Positions 30,660 through 40,060 of a DNA stretch of 64,000 nucleotides are shown in pieces. The position numbers were made by a program, and so were the translations under genes. How positions within the stretch are numbered: position 1 is the stretch's first letter; every line of letters begins with the position of its first letter. The notes under the pieces are model-generated. The model did no database searches. It was not told where the DNA came from and saw only the letters and a program-made list of their open reading frames with translations. The stretch comes from Xanthomonas prunicola. Lineage in GTDB: Bacteria; Pseudomonadota; Gammaproteobacteria; Xanthomonadales; Xanthomonadaceae. The stretch spans positions 5,798-69,797 of the forward strand of contig NZ_PHKV01000011.1 of NCBI RefSeq assembly GCF_002846205.1, written 5' to 3'.

Positions 30660-32117
30660 TCACCTCGGAATGACGCGCCGAGCGCGGCTCTTCCGCTTTA
30701 TGGATTTGGACTTCTTCGTCGGCATGGGGGCCGCATGCTCTTGAGGAGTAGAGCTTCTTTGGATCGCTGAGGAGGGTGCCCACGCTATTCGTACCCGATC
30801 AATCCCACCAGAGCAGATTGTTAATTCGATCAGGGGTACTTCAAGGCGCAGCGGCTTTAGCTGTTCACCTGACCATGAGGGCTGCAGCACCAAGGTCAGT
30901 CCTTGAGCGTAGCCCCGGCACAGGCTTGCCATCATCGCATCCACTATGTGCCGCCGCCCCACCACTTGGCCAAGCGACCTGCCGATGCTTGCCTGAGGAG
31001 ACATGTGCGTGTCAGGCGGTCCAATCAGACGACACGCTGTCAATGACAGAGCCATACCGCAGGCAGTGGTCACTTCTTTATCGATCACGTTCAAATTCAA
31101 CCAAGCATGCCCGTTCTCGGAGAGTCCATAGGGCGCGATTAATATATATCCTGATTTGGGCGTAGCGTCTGTCTCATAGGCCGGGTCACGATTCAAGCTG
31201 CCATCAAAGGCCACGACGTCGTCGTTGCAGCCGCAATTTTTTAGTACGCTCTGCGTTACCTTGGCGAGGGCTTGGAAAGCAAAGCGAGGTAAGGGTGCGG
31301 AGCGAAACGTCTGAGAGCCACCCAGAAGTGACCATCCCCATAGAGCATCCGGTGCAGGATCGGGCCCAGCCCCTTCAAAGCACATCAGCTGTGCTGTCGT
31401 GGGAGCGGACTCCGTCGATTGAAGCATTGTGGGCAGCGCAGCTAATGTGGCGAACGCCTCGTCCCAGCGCTGGTTCGATTCCGGAACAGAGATTACCCGG
31501 TGACGCCGTTCCCGCGTTGCCCAAGCGAGATAATCATCTGTCCAAGCGGCGCACTGGACCGCCGGGAATGTGCGCATTTCCGCCAAGGCAATGCGTGCAT
31601 CTGCGGCCGTGTATCCGCAGCGGCAGATACCAAGCTGATCCTTCTCGTTGAACCTTGCGAACTGAGTAGCCCCGCAGCTGGGGCATGTGCAGGTCAGTGG
31701 AGAGCCGTGCCAAGGACAACGACGCACGGATGGAAGCTGAAATAATGCGCAATGATAGCCGTGGCAAGCACACTCCCAGCACTGACGCAGAGGACGAGAG
31801 TGACGATTGAAAAGTTCTGGACAATCAATTGGTGACCAGGTATCTGGTGTCCAATAGTTGCTAACGCTCGTGGCATCCAGGCCCAACGCCCCTAGAAGGG
31901 TGGATCGGGTCTTGCCGGCCCTCTGAGTGGCTAACAATACGTCTAGCCCCTTTCTGTTTTTTAAACCCAAAGCGGCTAGCTCTCCGCCGGTTGGCAGGGC
32001 GAATCTGGCGATTCGTTGTACCAGCCCATACCCGGAGATGTAGGGATAGGGGCTGAGATCAGCCCCTATAACACGTGGCACAATCGGCTGACCTTCAATT
32101 TCGTGCAACCAACTCAT
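30660..32117 (-). CDS. tniQ: TniQ/TnsD-family target-selection protein
   Basis: 485 aa from the ATG at 32117 (MSWLHEIEGQPIVPRVIG). An in-frame ATG at 32177 would overlap tnsC and has less support. TniQ-type zinc ligands are clear: CWECACHGYHC, then RRCPWHGSPLTCTCPSCG and later GICRCGYT. The N-terminal TniQ fold spans roughly 1-190. The length is close to TnsD rather than the shorter CRISPR-associated TniQ, so recognition of a fixed DNA site is likely. The C-terminus is very basic (KKSKSIKRKSRARR). It chooses the insertion target together with the TnsC ATPase. Confidence 0.85.
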   Translation of the reverse strand: MSWLHEIEGQPIVPRVIGADLSPYPYISGYGLVQRIARFALPTGGELAALGLKNRKGLDVLLATQRAGKTRSTLLGALGLDATSVSNYWTPDTWSPIDCPELFNRHSRPLRQCWECACHGYHCALFQLPSVRRCPWHGSPLTCTCPSCGATQFARFNEKDQLGICRCGYTAADARIALAEMRTFPAVQCAAWTDDYLAWATRERRHRVISVPESNQRWDEAFATLAALPTMLQSTESAPTTAQLMCFEGAGPDPAPDALWGWSLLGGSQTFRSAPLPRFAFQALAKVTQSVLKNCGCNDDVVAFDGSLNRDPAYETDATPKSGYILIAPYGLSENGHAWLNLNVIDKEVTTACGMALSLTACRLIGPPDTHMSPQASIGRSLGQVVGRRHIVDAMMASLCRGYAQGLTLVLQPSWSGEQLKPLRLEVPLIELTICSGGIDRVRIAWAPSSAIQRSSTPQEHAAPMPTKKSKSIKRKSRARRVIPR

Positions 32118-32133
32118 AGTTTGTGGCCTTCGA

Positions 32134-33138
32134 TTAACCGCCCGGAGGCATGCGCATACGAGCCCGTACGTACTCAAGACGCAGGTAGCCGCAGTTCTGC
32201 AGGGCCATCGCTATTTGGTCTCCTGTGAAGCCATTGAAGTTCTCCTGACGGAAAGCAATTTCGCAAAGCAGTTGCCGAACCATCAACGTGAAGGTGGCCA
32301 TTGGCCACGCTTTACTTTCGGGAAGCTTGCCCTTCTTCCTCATCTCGCCCACCACTTCCCAGATCAATGAGGCCTGGCTGCTCAGTCGCCATCCATTGTC
32401 GAAAGCCTGCTTAGCGAAGTAGCGGCTGTAGGGCATTTCCGGATTGGGCCACCAACTACTGTCGTAGCCGTTGAGCGCGTGCTTGACCTCTTCCAGCCCC
32501 ACCAGTGGCCCGAAAGGTGTAGTAGCCATGAACCAGCGCCGGATACTGTGCGTACCACGATCGCGCCAATCGTCTCCTACCTCCACGCCTTCGGCATCAC
32601 TCTGGCGAATCAGGACAAGGAATAGATTCAGGCGATCCTGAAGGATCATGCTGTCCAGATCCTCCATGTACTCGTACTCCGCTTCAGTGATCCTCTGAGC
32701 ATTGTCGATGAACAGCACCATCCTGCTTACGCCGGCTTGTCCACATCGACTTCCAATGAGGTGGCGGATTTTGGCCATGCCAACTGCAGATGTGGTGCCG
32801 CTGGAGGTGCCAATTCCTATCCGCTCATTCATGGTGGACCAGAACGCTCTGTCAGTGCGGCGGATCCCGCTGGCCATGACCATTCGCATCGCGACTGCCA
32901 TGGGCTGCTTATCAGTGTTGATCAACCATCGAGACGCGTTATCTGTCAGATAGGTAATTGCCGTAGTTTTTCCGATGCCTCCGCCACCATATGCAGAGCA
33001 TCCATGGTGTCCCTCAAAGATGTTCGTTCTAATAAAATTAGCGAGTCGTTCTGTCGGCTTTGTATTGATTTGATAGCCGTCGGGAATCAGAAGTGGATGG
33101 ACCTTATTGGTGATAGAGTTGACATGAGGACTATTCAT
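32134..33138 (-). CDS. tnsC: TnsC/TniB-family AAA+ ATPase
   Basis: 334 aa. Walker A is YGGGGIGKTTAITYL at about residue 52, Walker B is RMVLFIDNAQRI at about 140, and a sensor-like LFLVLIRQSD follows. TnsC forms ATP-dependent filaments on DNA and links the target selector to the transposase. It lies between tniQ (16-bp gap with the chosen tniQ start) and tnsB (59-bp gap), in the usual order. No sign of disruption. Confidence 0.88.
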   Translation of the reverse strand: MNSPHVNSITNKVHPLLIPDGYQINTKPTERLANFIRTNIFEGHHGCSAYGGGGIGKTTAITYLTDNASRWLINTDKQPMAVAMRMVMASGIRRTDRAFWSTMNERIGIGTSSGTTSAVGMAKIRHLIGSRCGQAGVSRMVLFIDNAQRITEAEYEYMEDLDSMILQDRLNLFLVLIRQSDAEGVEVGDDWRDRGTHSIRRWFMATTPFGPLVGLEEVKHALNGYDSSWWPNPEMPYSRYFAKQAFDNGWRLSSQASLIWEVVGEMRKKGKLPESKAWPMATFTLMVRQLLCEIAFRQENFNGFTGDQIAMALQNCGYLRLEYVRARMRMPPGG

Positions 33139-33197
33139 ATACTCGACTCTGGCAGAAGAATGCAGATGGTCTTGGGCGAGCGGCGATTAAAACCTAG

Positions 33198-35051
33198 TTA
33201 CTCATCCAGGCTCACCCATCCATCGGAAGCAATTCGAAGTTCTGCGCTGTAGTAGTCGGGCCCACTTATAGGGCGCGATTCCTGCGTAAAAGCGGTATCC
33301 ATGCGAGCGAGCTGGTCTACAGCTAGTTGTGAGGTCTGTGCTTTATTGCGCAAGAAGGCGATATAGGCAGCCACAGCGCAGTCGGCACCGGCAATGCTGA
33401 AGCCCGAGCGATTTTTGACCCATTGCATGATCAACTTGCGGGTGGTTTCGTCGTGTGGTGTTCTGTCCCATGGTGAGGCGGCTCGCGCTGCACAAAGTGG
33501 GGCAGTTGCACTGCGCATCAGCATCAGGCTGCGCAGATCGTTTCGGTTGATTCGAGCCATCACTGTCTTGCCAACTAGTTCCCAGCGCCCCTCGAGACCC
33601 GCACTGCGGTACTTTACGTATTTGTAGTTAACGTGCGGCACAACACCCTGAGACTTGTTCCCATGAACGACTAGGGGAGCCATGACCGTACACAATTCAT
33701 CTGCATCTTGCGCGCCGGTGTCGGGGCTGAAGTCGAATGCAGAACTGGCCTGCGATTGTAGGAATTGCAGAGGCGACAGGCTGCCCAAGGCAGGGTGTAC
33801 GGTGGCGTTGTAGTTTGCGACTATTACATCGATCAACTCCTCGAACGCACCCAGCTGAAAAGCGTGGTCATCACCGTGAACCTTGCTGATCCGAATCTTC
33901 GAATCGCCTAAACGTTTGGCCGGCTCGAAGCCACCTGGGATACGGCGAAGTGCACCTCGCTCCAAACGGGAGAACAACTGCTCAACAATTGGCCGAGAGC
34001 GCGGTTGTTGGGCGCGCCCGAAGATCAGTACGCCGCCTCGGGAATGGCAGAAGGACGCTTCCAAGTCGCATGCTGAGTGAGCAAGGGCGTTATCCAGCGC
34101 AATGGATCTGGACCGCCTCGCGGCTAGCGCCGGTTCCAACCCCGTCGGCATGCCCGCTCCCGGCGCATATGACAGATTCGGGATTGTCAGTTCACGTGGA
34201 ACCCACGGCCTCAGTCCCACCGCTAAGCAGGTGGCCACATCGAGATTGCTATAGCCACGACCAACTCGAAGTGACCAAGACACAATAGCTCGGGAGCGTG
34301 TTTCAACTTCAATGAGCAACCAAATTGTGGTGACCGATTTCTCGACGGTGCCACCAAGCGGCACGTCCACACTCAACGTGCCCTCCACATCAATGCGATG
34401 TGCATCAAATTCGGTGCGATCAAATATTCGCCCTCTGAACGCATCTTCCAGCTTGCGCACAGGCACTTGCTCAACTTCTAGAGTGCCAGGTACTACCGCC
34501 ATGATCCGAGAACGGCGAAGGTAGTCCAGAAGTGCGCGTCTGCCTCGATCTGGTGTGTTCAACGGATAGTGGTCGGCCAAGTCCTGGCGCCCCAATTCCG
34601 CGCAGATGCGCTCGTGCAGACGATCAAACCCCCTGGGAGCGCGACCGGGGGGGAGAGGCTGCTGGTAGCCCTCCACCCACGTGCGGATTAGCGGTAACGC
34701 CTGCAGCAATTGGCGCATTGCCCCTGGGCCGGCGGCGCTAGGTACACGGCCGCCGACGTCACCAGCAGTGCCATGACTATAAGTTCCCCAGGGGACGCAG
34801 ACGCGAAAGCCATTAGGCATTCCGTCCGCGTGCCTGCGTGGCGCTGCTTCAGCCATACGTGCAAGCCGTTTGCGGCACAATTGATTAGCAGCAGCAGCGC
34901 GGGAGAAGGAGAGTTCACCGGTCAGTGCGGCAGTCAATGCGGCCCTGGCGCGGCGATAGTTGGATCGATCCGCCTCCTTAAGCTCCACCTCGTTAGGGCA
35001 GTACCACTCGGCCAGCTCCTCGGTATCGTAGAGTCTGCGCGGGTTAGCCAT
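33198..35051 (-). CDS. tnsB: TnsB/TniA-family DDE transposase
   Basis: 617 aa from the ATG at 35051 (MANPRRLYDTEELAEWY), which overlaps the TAA of the TnsA-like gene by 8 bp; an upstream start adds eight residues without support. The integrase-core acidic triad is visible: Asp in TEFDAHRIDVEG (about 225), Asp in SIALDNALAHSA (about 320), and Glu in SRPIVEQLFSRLERG (about 360). The downstream Mu-type segment YNATVHPALGSLSPLQF is also present. Cuts and joins the 3' transposon ends. Confidence 0.88.
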   Translation of the reverse strand: MANPRRLYDTEELAEWYCPNEVELKEADRSNYRRARAALTAALTGELSFSRAAAANQLCRKRLARMAEAAPRRHADGMPNGFRVCVPWGTYSHGTAGDVGGRVPSAAGPGAMRQLLQALPLIRTWVEGYQQPLPPGRAPRGFDRLHERICAELGRQDLADHYPLNTPDRGRRALLDYLRRSRIMAVVPGTLEVEQVPVRKLEDAFRGRIFDRTEFDAHRIDVEGTLSVDVPLGGTVEKSVTTIWLLIEVETRSRAIVSWSLRVGRGYSNLDVATCLAVGLRPWVPRELTIPNLSYAPGAGMPTGLEPALAARRSRSIALDNALAHSACDLEASFCHSRGGVLIFGRAQQPRSRPIVEQLFSRLERGALRRIPGGFEPAKRLGDSKIRISKVHGDDHAFQLGAFEELIDVIVANYNATVHPALGSLSPLQFLQSQASSAFDFSPDTGAQDADELCTVMAPLVVHGNKSQGVVPHVNYKYVKYRSAGLEGRWELVGKTVMARINRNDLRSLMLMRSATAPLCAARAASPWDRTPHDETTRKLIMQWVKNRSGFSIAGADCAVAAYIAFLRNKAQTSQLAVDQLARMDTAFTQESRPISGPDYYSAELRIASDGWVSLDE

Positions 35052-35763
35052 GGGCGAGCTCCAGCACCGCATCACTTGAACCCGGGGAGTGGTCTACAAG
35101 CGCGAGGATGCCTTGATGGATCATCCAGGCAACCGTGGCCCGAGTTTGGTGCGCGGTGTAGGAGAGGGCAGAGATCAAGCTGGCCAAGTTCAGGCGCGGC
35201 GCACGTCCTAGAAGTTCTTTGACCTGCTCTGCGATGGCGGCGCGAGCAATGATCCGTTCGCTATCCCAGACCAATGGCAGGAGCTCGTAGCACACGGCCA
35301 CCCGTGCCAGTGAGGAGGTCAGCTCCAACTCAGTCATGCAGGTGAGTAGCACGCCGTTCCGGACGCCGATTTCGATAAGTTCTTCTCTTGCGGGAAGCAT
35401 GACGACGCCGCTGCTACTACGGGCGGTGCGTGCAGTCGGGATGAGGAGATGGAACTGCTGACTTCCGTTGGCCATATGCGACCAGAAAGATAGATCAACG
35501 GATGTCTTGAGCGACAGCTGGAGCTGACGGGGCCGTTCCACATATGCTCGAACTGCAGAGTCGAACTCTAGAATCAGACCCAATGCAAAGTGGGCGGGAT
35601 CCGCCACGGTGACGACCCGCCGGTTGCGCGGAGATTGATACACGAACACCTCTTGCCGGCTGCGTTGTCCTCGAGTCAGCTGCCGTGGGGTGTAGTTCAG
35701 TGAAGGATCGACATGGTGTGTCAAGGTCGTGCCTATGGCACTGGCTGCTGCTCCAACAGTCAT
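35044..35763 (-). CDS. TnsA-like protein (5'-end cleavage role uncertain)
   Basis: 239 aa from the ATG at 35763 (MTVGAAASAIGTTL), which has GGAG 6-7 nt upstream; an in-frame start at 35799 lacks that. Position (first gene, before tnsB) and the segment LILEFDSAVRAYVERPRQL suggest the TnsA endonuclease fold, where an acidic LEYDP-type strand is followed by a basic RP-type loop. The later catalytic Asp may be in SVDLSFW, but the expected E-V-K strand reads FHLLIPTAR, without the Lys in the usual context. Either the active site is diverged or this is a non-catalytic partner. The C-terminal helical part could bind TnsC. Confidence 0.55.
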   Translation of the reverse strand: MTVGAAASAIGTTLTHHVDPSLNYTPRQLTRGQRSRQEVFVYQSPRNRRVVTVADPAHFALGLILEFDSAVRAYVERPRQLQLSLKTSVDLSFWSHMANGSQQFHLLIPTARTARSSSGVVMLPAREELIEIGVRNGVLLTCMTELELTSSLARVAVCYELLPLVWDSERIIARAAIAEQVKELLGRAPRLNLASLISALSYTAHQTRATVAWMIHQGILALVDHSPGSSDAVLELAHG

Positions 35764-35956
35764 TTGCGTCTCCTGAAAAATGGTGCACAGGGGCACCACG
35801 CCACTTGTGACGGGGGCAGGGCAGGGCGCAACGCTCCAGTTGCCGAACTCGGTCGGCCCTGAAAGGCGGTAACACTCTGCCAGCCATCCGTCACGGAGGC
35901 TTGACTAGGTAGGAGAAATGCGGGAGCCTAAGCATCGAGTCCTTAGTGCTCCTCTA

Positions 35957-35976
35957 CCTCTCGCTCCGACGAGAGG
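35957..35976. repeat. Short perfect hairpin
   Basis: CCTCTCG and CGAGAGG pair perfectly around a six-base loop. Directly before the terminator-like hairpin at 35980. Confidence 0.6.
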
Positions 35977-35979
35977 AAA

Positions 35980-36003
35980 ATGCCCCCGCGCCAACGGGGG
36001 CAT
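35980..36003. terminator. Strong hairpin, probable intrinsic terminator
   Basis: ATGCCCCCG pairs with CGGGGGCAT around a short loop, with AAAA before and TTTCATTT after. It could terminate transcripts from either side; no gene ends just upstream on the + strand, so it may insulate the transposon genes. Confidence 0.6.
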
Positions 36004-36272
36004 TTCATTTCAGATGGTCAGAGAATTAAAAACTACTTGTCATGCACTGTTTTCTCGAGTGTGGGATATCGGGCATTCCGATGTAGATGCGGTTGAGAAT
36101 GCGACAGATCTGTGAAGTGGGGTTGTCCTAGCAGCGCCGCCTCAAGTTCCAACGAAGCCACGGCGAAGCTGCAATGTGGTGCTCAGGCGAGCACATCATT
36201 TGTCAGAGGATCCCTCGCCTGGCCGGCAGCGCTCCATTAGATAAACGACGCTAGCAGGCCGCGCAGTCTGGC

Positions 36273-36365
36273 GCAACACCCTGTGTTTGAGGCCATTGGC
36301 TTATAACAACGAAAGTTGGTTACTCACTTCTTGTTTTCGTAAACTCATTTGCCAATGGGTGTTGC
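36273..36365. repeat. Imperfect 93-nt inverted repeat of unknown role
   Basis: The right arm GCCAATGGGTGTTGC (36351-36365) pairs with GCAACACC and CCATTGGC on the left, which are separated by a bulge of about 12 nt. A second inner pair, ACGAAA near 36309 and TTTCGT near 36335, extends the structure. Could be a structured RNA, a recombination site or a miniature element. Confidence 0.5.
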
Positions 36366-36522
36366 ACGAGCTGCCATCAGACTCGCAGACCGAAAGGCCT
36401 CGGATTGAGTCAAGTCGGGTTCGGGGATATCTCGAGGAGAGGCGCGCCCTGAACTTGTAACCCCTTCTTAGTAGGGATGGGCGGCATTCTTGGCGTGAAT
36501 AATCGTTAGTAAATTGATCGTT

Positions 36523-37221
36523 TTAGTTTGGCCGGGAGCTTTTGTGAATCATGCGCCCAATTTCAAAAACTGCAGCTACACGAGGATCATGTACATCACA
36601 GATCCGGCGTTTTTCTTCAAGCTCATAGAAGGCAGTTCCATCCGCAGCTAACTCATCAAACAGATATGAGAAATCCAGTACCAAATAGGGAATGACTGTG
36701 CCTTCGCCGGCTAAAATTCCTGCAGCGATAGAGTGATTTCCACCCGTGACGAAACCGATTCGCCATGGCAACCACAGCTCAATTGCATGATTTAAGTCTT
36801 GACGCCATTCCCCTTGGCAGCCATGCATTGTATTTGGGGTAAGCGAAGTTTTTTTGGTGCCTATCGTCGCCAATGCACTGGCGTAGCTTGTCTCTTTCCA
36901 TGGCCAAGGGAGGACGATGTCGCGAGCAAGCGAGATTGGATACTTGCCTGGATCAAACTCTGATGGGCGGATGGTCATTCCGTCGCTTTCATAAAGCCTG
37001 TCACGCACTGCGGGACCGAAAAACGTCTGCCACTGGATCGGAGTCTTTGAGCCATGTCCAAACTCGGCGATTGACAAGATATGTTCTGCTTGCATGGGCC
37101 TCAGGATAGCTTTAACAAGGTCTTGTAAACCTGCAGGGTTTATGTCGGCAATGGCTTGAGCCGTTCTCATTAGATTGTTAAATCGCGAATTTGGAAGATT
37201 ATTTTTCTTAAAAAATTTCAA
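36523..37221 (-). CDS. Hypothetical protein, AT-rich, possibly DUF6710-like
   Basis: 232 aa if the TTG at 37221 is used, or 215 aa from the ATG at 37170 (MRTAQAIADINPAG). No Shine-Dalgarno decides. Features: PWPWKETSYASAL, NHAIELWLPWRIGF and TGGNHSIAAGILAGEG, an arrangement I faintly associate with DUF6710 proteins, but I cannot confirm that. Soluble, no signal peptide or membrane span. Much richer in A/T than the NRPS region, which indicates recent transfer. Confidence 0.6.
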   Translation of the reverse strand: MKFFKKNNLPNSRFNNLMRTAQAIADINPAGLQDLVKAILRPMQAEHILSIAEFGHGSKTPIQWQTFFGPAVRDRLYESDGMTIRPSEFDPGKYPISLARDIVLPWPWKETSYASALATIGTKKTSLTPNTMHGCQGEWRQDLNHAIELWLPWRIGFVTGGNHSIAAGILAGEGTVIPYLVLDFSYLFDELAADGTAFYELEEKRRICDVHDPRVAAVFEIGRMIHKSSRPN

Positions 37222-37321
37222 TTATTCTTTTTTCTTTTGACGTAAAATCCACGGCCTAATCAATAACCTCCATAGATGCAGGGCATGACCAGGGCTCTTT
37301 AGTGGAGGTATTCCTTCAAAT

Positions 37322-38789
37322 TTATTTTTCAAGGTCATTCTCGAAATTGCCTTTAAATGATGCTTCATACTCGATCGGATCCGGGGGCTGAATGATCAAA
37401 TGGATCTGGTCATCGCGCCAGACCCACCGGCGATCTTCAGGCCACGCCAGTGCAGCAAGAAGAAGCCTCTCGGTAAATGCCCTAATCCTGGTCAGGTCCA
37501 CATCCATCAGGTCTAGGTCGGAGGTGCGGGCGGCATGGAACAACTCATTCCTGAACCCAGATGCTCGCTTCATTCCAGCGGCGAACCCTTCTGAGGTCCA
37601 CAGGTCGGATGTCTTGATCGAGTAAGCCTCGACAACCCTGCCGATTCTCGATGCAAGCGATGCACGCCGCAGTTCCGGAAGCTTTTCCTGCATATGCGTG
37701 GCGGTTTTCTTAGAGATGGTTTCTGCGTCGGAGAGTTCCTTCAGAGATGCCCGCAGCACTTTTTCAACCTTCTTCCAGGATGCTGGCCCGATCAGCAACA
37801 CTTCTTCACTTTCGCAAACGGCGTTGACGATGGTCTCCATAGCAGAAAAGGCAGTGAAGTACGCAGTTTCGAGAAAGCTGACATAGGAATGCGAAAGGAA
37901 GCCGATACCTTGGTCAAGTGATTTGCTTTGAGGGTGTCCTTTCAGAGCATTGACCAGATCCGAAAGCCCCCCCCCCTCGTAAGTTCGAGGTATCGATAAG
38001 TTCGCTGCCGCCTACCTTTTCCCGGCTTCTATACCACTTACGCCTGTAGGTAGCTCGTTTGATGGGATCCTCTTCAGGCCCTTCCCACAGATATTGAATC
38101 TCGTATGCATCGACCGGTTGCCTGTAGCAAAGGGAAAGTGCACTGCAGATCGGAAAGATTTCCTCGAGCAATTTTTCATGCAAAGACCTCAGCGTCTCGC
38201 CTACTCGAAGCTCGATCCTGCCCACCAGGCGAAGGCGCTGGATGCGATGGAGGACCTTGTCGCCGAAGGCCGTCCCGTCAAGGTAGTCGTACGCCTCCAT
38301 CGCCTCGATTGGGCCAAGACTCGTTTGAACAAGAATCTGTTCTTCTTCGCCATGTGTGGTACTGATGTTTCCATTGCAATGAAGTTCGACCGAGCCGTAG
38401 CCGGTGAGGATGCCACTTGGCTGGAGGCTAACGGTAAAGCTCACATCGACAGGTTTTATGGCGGGATCACGATCGATGCCGATCTCTATGGCACCCACCT
38501 CCAGCTTCAAGCTTGTGAGACTCGACTGCCATCTATTGAGCCCGAGCAAGTTGATGGAGTCTCCGCCCTCGTTGATTGGATGGAGCTTTACTAAGTTGAT
38601 GTCAAGGGCATGGACTGCAAGGTATGCCTCGGCACGTTCCTCTTCGCCGCCCAAGAAGAGGACCTCAACCTCGAGGGAGGTTGGATCATGCTTCTCATAG
38701 CGAATGGAAGCAGCGGAGCGCAGCGGCACTGGTTTATCTGGCTGTAGTGCAAAGTGCCCTTGGATGTGCACCTTTCCATCTTTGCTCAT
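37322..38789 (-). pseudogene. HEPN-motif protein gene split by a 10-nt G tract (frameshifted or phase-variable)
   Basis: Two frames make one gene of about 490 codons. The first part begins at the ATG at 38789 (MSKDGKVHIQGHFALQPDKP) and leaves frame at a run of ten C on the + strand (37967-37976). The second part continues in another frame through LSDLVNALKGHPQSKSLDQG and FETAYFTAFSA-like text into VCESEEVLLIGPASWKKVEK. It ends at 37322. Near its C-terminus, FRNELFHAARTSD matches the Rx4H motif of HEPN ribonucleases. Removing one G restores a single frame. The N-terminal beta-rich plus C-terminal HEPN layout recalls ApeA-type abortive-infection proteins. Real mutation, phase variation and assembly error are all possible. 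Confidence 0.7.
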
Positions 38790-39663
38790 CGTGCTCGGCC
38801 GGAGAAGTTCTGGATCAGGGATTCTCGCCTTGCAGCCGCGTTTTTCCTAGCCTGCCGAGCGGGCTGATCACCACTTGGCGTTGAGCGAGCCAGGAGGCGC
38901 GGACTTTCTGCATGTGATCGTGACTTTGATACCCGGGTACATGCGCTCGGTACGCTTAAAATGGGCATCTTCTCTATTTGCTCTTTAAAGATCTGCACGT
39001 TAGGTCGTGTCGCATTCCAAAGAGAACTACTGGCGGACGTGGCATGTCACCGAGTACTGCCAGCGGCTAGCGCGCAGGCCGGCAAGATTCGCGTAAAGCA
39101 ACGATTGATGGTCTTTAAGGTCGCCTTCGCCTCCGCGTAGGCGGGAGTGAGGAGGTCGCCGTGCAGGTCGGATGGCCCGACATGGTTTATCAGGAAAATC
39201 CCATCCTTATCGTAGGATGACCGGAGCTCATGAGGCCAGTCGGTAGCCTCGGTACCGCAGCCAGAGCTATGCTGCTGTCGGAGTCGCTGATGAAGGTACT
39301 ATTGTTCTTGCCGGGTTCTGTTGCGAACCACCTACTTTGACCGCATGTCCGCTGCTGGCCGAGACTGAACATTGGGCAGGGCAGGGGATTAGGGAGCGTT
39401 ATCGGGGGCGGGATAGAGGTCCGCTCCTGGCCGTAGGCGGACCTGGACGCGGCTAAGAGTGCTAGAGTCAAATTTTGATGGAAAGCGGGCATGTACCGTA
39501 GCGAACGTCCTGGACCTTTATGCTTCGGTTTGTTAATCGGACCCAGCCGCGTTAAGATCGATTGGCGTCAACAGGATGGCACGCGACGTGCAGGGCACAG
39601 CGGGCAAGTAATTAGTCGTCGCCAGAGATAATTATTACATTTCTTAAAGACAAGGAGAGTTTC
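38790..39663. other. Long gene-less stretch
   Basis: 874 bp without a convincing gene. It must hold the promoter of the leftward HEPN gene and of the rightward 130-aa gene. One perfect hairpin (39418-39445) was seen. GTTAGGT near 39000 fits an attC right-end consensus, but no matching left arm was found. Confidence 0.5.
39418..39445. repeat. Perfect 8-bp inverted repeat
   Basis: AGGTCCGC and GCGGACCT flank a 12-nt loop. It is preceded by TTATCGGGGGCGGG. A similar TTATCGGGGG string recurs near 47562 after another island gene, which hints at a shared boundary element. Confidence 0.5.
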
Positions 39664-40056
39664 ATGGTGCGTGACTTTGAATGCATTAAGATCGTCTCTT
39701 TCGACGACAATGCGGCATGTAAGACTGACCCGGACTCAGCCCTGTTCAATGCAGTGTTGAAATTATCATCCTCGGCTCCGGAGGAATGGGCTGACTACTT
39801 CAATCGGCGCTGGAAAGAACATTTCTATATGATGAAGCGTGACGCCTACGTCTCCGGCGATAGACTGGAGACCTACTGTGTGCTTAATGAGCTTCAGAAT
39901 CTCATTATAGAGTTCAACAAGATTGTCGCCGAGACGAACAAGGCATACGCACAGCACTGGGAGCAGAAGCAGCGTGAAACTGCGCAAAAAGCCGCTGCCG
40001 ATGCCGCAGAGCGTGAGAGCATGTCGAGGATCAAGAGTGGCTTGAAGTTTGATTGA
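39664..40056 (+). CDS. 130-aa hypothetical protein, probable integron-cassette gene
   Basis: 130 aa (MVRDFECIKIVSFDDNAACK), mostly helical with a charged C-terminal coil (QKQRETAQKAAADAAERES). AGGAG sits 7 nt before the ATG. No family recognised. The stop is followed within 10 nt by an attC-like site, so the gene plus site has the form of an integron gene cassette. A/T-rich compared with the chromosome background. Confidence 0.75.
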   Translation: MVRDFECIKIVSFDDNAACKTDPDSALFNAVLKLSSSAPEEWADYFNRRWKEHFYMMKRDAYVSGDRLETYCVLNELQNLIIEFNKIVAETNKAYAQHWEQKQRETAQKAAADAAERESMSRIKSGLKFD

Positions 40057-40060
40057 TTGA

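Larger units (their letters stand above)
30526..35763. mobile_element. Tn7-like transposition module (left end proposed, right end unresolved)
   Basis: Four leftward genes, TnsA-like, TnsB/TniA, TnsC/TniB and TniQ/TnsD, are close or overlapping. Beyond tniQ lies a TGTCTCTGCAGACAAGC sequence starting at 30526 and then three 30-bp imperfect repeats, as expected for an element end. I could not find a matching inverted end on the right, so it is open whether the defence genes further right are cargo. Confidence 0.6.
35764..36522. other. Gene-less region with several hairpins, likely outer flank of Tn7-like module
   Basis: No supportable gene. It holds two adjacent hairpins (35957-35976 and 35980-36003) and a large inverted repeat (36273-36365). 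The right transposon end should lie here if the module is compact, but I found no clear inverted copy of the left-end repeats. Confidence 0.5.

Noticed and set aside
35764-36000. Partial matches to the left-end 30-bp repeats (for example CTCGGTCG near 35850)
   Set aside because: Only about eight contiguous bases agree and the rest does not align, so it cannot be claimed as the right transposon end.
36273-36365. Considered as an integron attC site
   Set aside because: The right end reads GTTGCAC rather than GTTRRRY and the left end lacks RYYYAAC, so attC consensus is not met.
38985-39010. GTTAGGT as the right half of another attC
   Set aside because: No complementary RYYYAAC left arm was found within the usual 60-140 nt.
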